From the NCBI GenBank assembly GCA_029858845.1, contig JAOUEG010000132.1:1-5702 (forward strand): a stretch of 5,702 bases of DNA. The letters are read 5' to 3'. This DNA comes from Chloroflexota bacterium (GTDB taxonomy: Bacteria > Chloroflexota > Limnocylindria > Limnocylindrales > CSP1-4). The position numbers and the translations under genes were made by a program. This document shows, piece after piece, positions 4,201 through 5,702 of this stretch; the first letter of the stretch is position 1; the number at the start of each line of letters is the position of its first letter. The notes beneath the pieces were generated by a model that worked only from the letters and a program-made list of their open reading frames with translations, did not search any database and was not told the DNA's origin.

Positions 4201-5702
4201 AGCCGGCGGGGACCGACGGCAACACGAGCCAGGCGACGATCGTCGTCAACTGCCCCGATCTCGAGATCGTCAAGGACGGCAACGGCCCGATCTCGGCGGG
4301 TGAAGACGCGGTCTTCACCATCACGGTGACCAACCACGGCCCGGGCGTGGCGTACGACGTCGCGCTCGAGGACGAGCTCCCGGCCGGGATCGTCTGGGAG
4401 CTGGGCGGCCCGAATGCCGGGCTGTGCTCGATCGACACGGCCGTCGACCCGGACCTCCTGACCTGCGACTTCGGCACGCTTCAGGTGGGCGCCTCGCGCT
4501 CCATCACCCTGACCGGTGAGACGGACGCGGCCGACTGCGGCAGCATCCCGAACCTGGCGACCACATCGGCCTCCAACGAGGACACCGACAACGACCAGTA
4601 CCCGAACACCGACGACGCCACGGTCGTCGTGGACTGCCCCGAGATCGTCATCACCAAGACGGCCGTCGATCCGGAGATCACCGCCGGCGACCCGATCGGC
4701 TTCGATATCGTCGTCACCAATACGGGTGAGGGCAGCGCCTTCAACGTCCAGGTCACGGACGATCTGCCGGATGGCATCGACTGGGCCGAGGACAGCGACG
4801 TCTGCTCCATCGTCCCGGATACGGGCACCGTCGGCCAGGTCATGACCTGCGACGTCGGCACGCTCGCCGCGCAGGGTACGTTCACCGTCCACCTCAGCGG
4901 CACGACGGATGCGGCCGACTGCGGTGTCGTGGACAACACCGCCAACCTGACCTACACGGGCGGCTCCGGCTCCGACGATGCCGACGTCACGGTCAACTGC
5001 CCCGATGTCTCGGTCATCAAGTCCGGCAACGGGCCGATCGTCAACGGCCAGACGGCGACGTTCACCATCACCGTCACCAACCACGGCCCGGGCGATGCCT
5101 ATGAGGTCACGCTCGAGGACCAGCTGCCGGCCGGCGACTGGACCCTGGGCGGCGACGACGCCGCGGACTGCTCCATCAGCGCCTCGAACCTGCTCGCCTG
5201 CGACTTCGGCACCATCGATGCGCCGGGCGCGGAGAGCGACAGCAGCCGGACGATCACGGTCAGCAAGACCGCGACCACGGACGACTGCGGCATCATCGAG
5301 AACGAGGTCACCGTTGGCGCCGCCAACGAACCCGCCACGGACACGGACGACAACACCGACGACGCGACCATCGCGGTCCGTTGCCCGGACGTCGATATCG
5401 ACAAGACCGCCGATGACACGCTCGTCGAGCCGAACCAGACGGTGACCTACACGATCAACGTGTCGGTCGCCAACGGGCCGGTCACGAACGCGGTCGTCAC
5501 CGACGAGCTGCCCGTCGGGCAGACGTACGTCGCGGGTAGCGCGGCACCCTTCGAGCCCACGGTCTCCGGGGGCGGCAGCACGCTGACCTGGACGTTCGCC
5601 AGCCTGCCAAGCGGCGATCCGGCGGCCACGATCACGTATGACGTGACCATCGATCCGGCCGCCACCGGCGACCCCCAGGAGAACACGGCCGAGGTCTGCG
5701 TC
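1086..5702 (+). CDS. Giant secreted DUF11-repeat surface protein (3' partial)
   Basis: An uninterrupted frame of 1539 codons runs from ATG 1086 to the last base of the window without a stop, so the C-terminus is missing. Order: signal peptide (about 1-44), N-terminal module (45-312), Ig-like domain (313-429), eight DUF11-type repeats (430-1433), and a ninth divergent repeat (1434 on). Each repeat opens with a 'PDIxVxK'-like strand, has NxGxG and (S/T/E)D-LPxG motifs, and R1-R8 carry four cysteines each. The mature part is very acidic, rich in Asp, Thr, Ser, Gly and Val and poor in Lys, as usual for secreted beta-rich adhesins. By analogy with such proteins, and with the neighbour's tail, a membrane or wall anchor is expected beyond the window. 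Role inferred: long surface rod or adhesin; ligand unknown. Secretion and the DUF11 assignment are confident, the biological role is open. No frameshift or stop was seen. Confidence 0.93.
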   Translation, partial: MSRGLWYMISARTRRSLTLLWIALFVCSLGMQYVQMAAPAPVLAVHDDGLFEMDGNATNSAAAGDDWEAVFDGTDSAFDTRFITDPVDDANDDTFTGGSTKDDINISSWLWKKAKASQAKNDITNAFAAAYTNGDGDTLAYFGLNKWEADGNNFVGFWFLQQGVGPTGPGTPPGSPFSGTHSVGDILVLAQYTNGGTLADFDVFRWVGSGGNVNGTLQTVASGVPCTGAPVSDLACGATNGTTITAPWPYDGRDGDPGVFPPGTFFEGGINLSALNLDSGCFSTFVAETRSSQSVDATLSDFATGQFSFCVPPDIATQVQNDQGADTSTINKGESVTDHVVVSGDKGVAEGTVDFFVCGPDQSASGCPSGGTQVGNDIPLTGGEADSSSFTPSATGWYCFRAEYDPAPGSKYLADSHTNSTTECFRVIPADVQIVKTPNDGSANAGASISFTMSWTNEGEGKATGVVVSDSLPAGDGLDWSISGSTGTGSTCAIAGAVGSEVLTCTVGSIDGNPNFPDAAPVNGTVTVTSATTAADCGAIDNTGQITSNNDGTDTDPGKITVLCPDIEVTKTPDGGSVDAGDPITWSIKVENLGPGSASGVTLTDDLPAGIDWSESEADCTITGAVGSEVLTCTVGTLAAGASKTYQVTGTTDAADCGVVNNTGVASATNEPSDKLANNTDSGSVDVLCADIQIEKTADDDSVSAGDQIGFDIVVSNAGSGTAKNVVVSDTLPTDAGLSWSIESVSGDGSPSCEIVSGVLSCTSAALASGESFTVHIVSGTTSATCGLVDNTASVTTGNDGQDSDDASVSVLCPDVTVLKSADNSPINAGDTAAFTITVGNAGPGVAKGVTLSDPLPAGISWTEDSADCTITAGTLNCSFGDLAVGEQKVIHVTGQTDAADCGTLPNTATVGATNEATAQQGNNTSSASIVVECPDISVVKSGNGPINAGDTATFTITLSNAGPGDAYGVTLSDQLPSGDWTLGGADSTDCAIDGSNLLTCDFGTVLAGDDRVITVSKASDAADCDAIPNTVTVAATNEPAGTDGNTSQATIVVNCPDLEIVKDGNGPISAGEDAVFTITVTNHGPGVAYDVALEDELPAGIVWELGGPNAGLCSIDTAVDPDLLTCDFGTLQVGASRSITLTGETDAADCGSIPNLATTSASNEDTDNDQYPNTDDATVVVDCPEIVITKTAVDPEITAGDPIGFDIVVTNTGEGSAFNVQVTDDLPDGIDWAEDSDVCSIVPDTGTVGQVMTCDVGTLAAQGTFTVHLSGTTDAADCGVVDNTANLTYTGGSGSDDADVTVNCPDVSVIKSGNGPIVNGQTATFTITVTNHGPGDAYEVTLEDQLPAGDWTLGGDDAADCSISASNLLACDFGTIDAPGAESDSSRTITVSKTATTDDCGIIENEVTVGAANEPATDTDDNTDDATIAVRCPDVDIDKTADDTLVEPNQTVTYTINVSVANGPVTNAVVTDELPVGQTYVAGSAAPFEPTVSGGGSTLTWTFASLPSGDPAATITYDVTIDPAATGDPQENTAEVCV
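1218..2021 (+). other. N-terminal module of the large surface protein (residues 45-312)
   Basis: About 268 residues with a recognisable style: an opening LFEMDGNA, then DDWEAVF, DTFTGGSTKDDI, YFGLNKWEADGNNFVGFWF and SVGDILVLAQYTNGG, and a close at FSFCVPP. I have seen this kind of module at the N-terminus of GC-rich Gram-positive proteins carrying Ig-like and DUF11 repeats, but I know of no assigned function. Aromatic and acidic residues with alternating hydrophobic strands suggest a beta-sandwich, possibly ligand-binding. Four cysteines (VPCTG, LACGA, SGCFS, SFCVP) could form two disulfides. Being distal to the expected anchor, it is the best candidate for a binding head. Confidence 0.6.
2022..2372 (+). 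other. Ig-like domain between head and repeats (residues 313-429)
   Basis: The segment begins PDIATQV and contains SVTDHVVVSGDKGVAEGTVDFFVCGP, given here as two parts SVTDHVVVSG and GTVDFFVCGP, then ATGWYCFRAEY and ends ECFRV. This is the pattern of bacterial Ig-like repeats in surface proteins. Four cysteines (FVCGP, SGCPS, WYCFR, TECFR) suggest internal disulfides. It probably spaces the head from the DUF11 stalk. Confidence 0.6.
2373..5384 (+). repeat. Array of eight full DUF11-type domain repeats (R1-R8)
   Basis: Boundaries, each repeat ending at its fourth cysteine: R1 2373-2777 (135 residues), R2 2778-3152 (125), R3 3153-3524 (124), R4 3525-3887 (121), R5 3888-4253 (122), R6 4254-4637 (128), R7 4638-5000 (121), R8 5001-5384 (128). 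They abut with no linker. Shared positions: Lys at repeat residue 7, NxGxG near 28-32, Asp before xLPxG near 40-41, cysteine in DC(T/S/A)I, cysteine in L(T/N/S)C, cysteine in AADCG, Asn in (D/P/N)NT, and a closing VxVxC. R1 is longest owing to an insertion after its second cysteine. R5 and R8 are the closest pair, R6 is near them, and R3 and R7 share IGFDIVV. Known family traits: DUF11 domains are beta-sandwich stalk modules of surface proteins. Confidence 0.88.
5385..5702 (+). other. Ninth, divergent DUF11 repeat, cut by the window edge (R9)
   Basis: R9 keeps Lys at residue 7 (DIDKTA), TDELPVG and ENTAEV, but lacks the DCxI and LxC cysteines; its only visible cysteine is in the final EVCV. 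It instead has QTYVAGSAAPFEP and GGSTLTWTFASL, the more common DUF11 form. The switch of subtype suggests the start of a different section of the stalk or the approach to the C-terminal anchor. Confidence 0.75.

Noticed and set aside
2250..5084. Long open frame of 944 codons on the minus strand opposite the DUF11 repeats
   Set aside because: Its translation is Arg/Val/Asp/Gly-rich with no domain pattern and repeats only because the sense strand does. Absence of stops is expected opposite repetitive GC-rich coding DNA.
2373..5384. CRISPR-like or mobile repeat array
   Set aside because: The roughly 370-base periodicity comes from homologous coding repeats in one continuous frame. There are no short identical repeats with unique spacers and no terminal inverted repeats.

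Overview
The window is strongly GC-rich, and G or C fills most third codon positions. It holds parts of two secreted, surface-type proteins on the + strand, separated by a 429-base gap. The first protein ends in a sorting-signal-like tail (LPPTD, membrane segment, arginine tail), which points to a single-membrane, Gram-positive-type envelope. The domain style (a SpaA/Cna-B-like domain next to a Thr-Pro linker; DUF11 repeats with an 'AADCG' signature) is familiar from GC-rich Actinomycetota and Chloroflexota. I cannot decide between these from the sequence alone.

Layout: (1) Bases 1-656 are the 3' end of a surface protein whose start lies before the window: Thr-Pro linker, one SpaA/Cna-B-like domain, a low-complexity stalk, an LPPTD motif, one membrane helix and a basic tail. 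(2) Bases 657-1085 are non-coding. They hold a perfect 12-bp hairpin (701-728) that is a good terminator candidate, several smaller hairpins, a weak -10-like box, and a strong Shine-Dalgarno sequence just before the next gene. (3) From 1086 to the end of the window (1539 codons, no stop reached) lies one very large gene: signal peptide, N-terminal module of about 268 residues, Ig-like domain, then eight full DUF11-type repeats of 121-135 residues and a ninth, divergent repeat cut by the window edge.

Together they look like a locus for cell-surface adhesins or stalk proteins. The large protein is the main point of interest. All nine repeats keep a Lys, an Asp and an Asn in register, compatible with Lys-Asn isopeptide bonds. 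The first eight also keep exactly four cysteines each, compatible with two disulfides per domain. If both are right, the protein is a long, doubly cross-linked, highly acidic rod. No CRISPR, tRNA, rRNA, transposase or other mobile element was seen. DUF11 surface proteins are a known class, so novelty would lie in the cross-linking chemistry and repeat history rather than in a new kind of gene.
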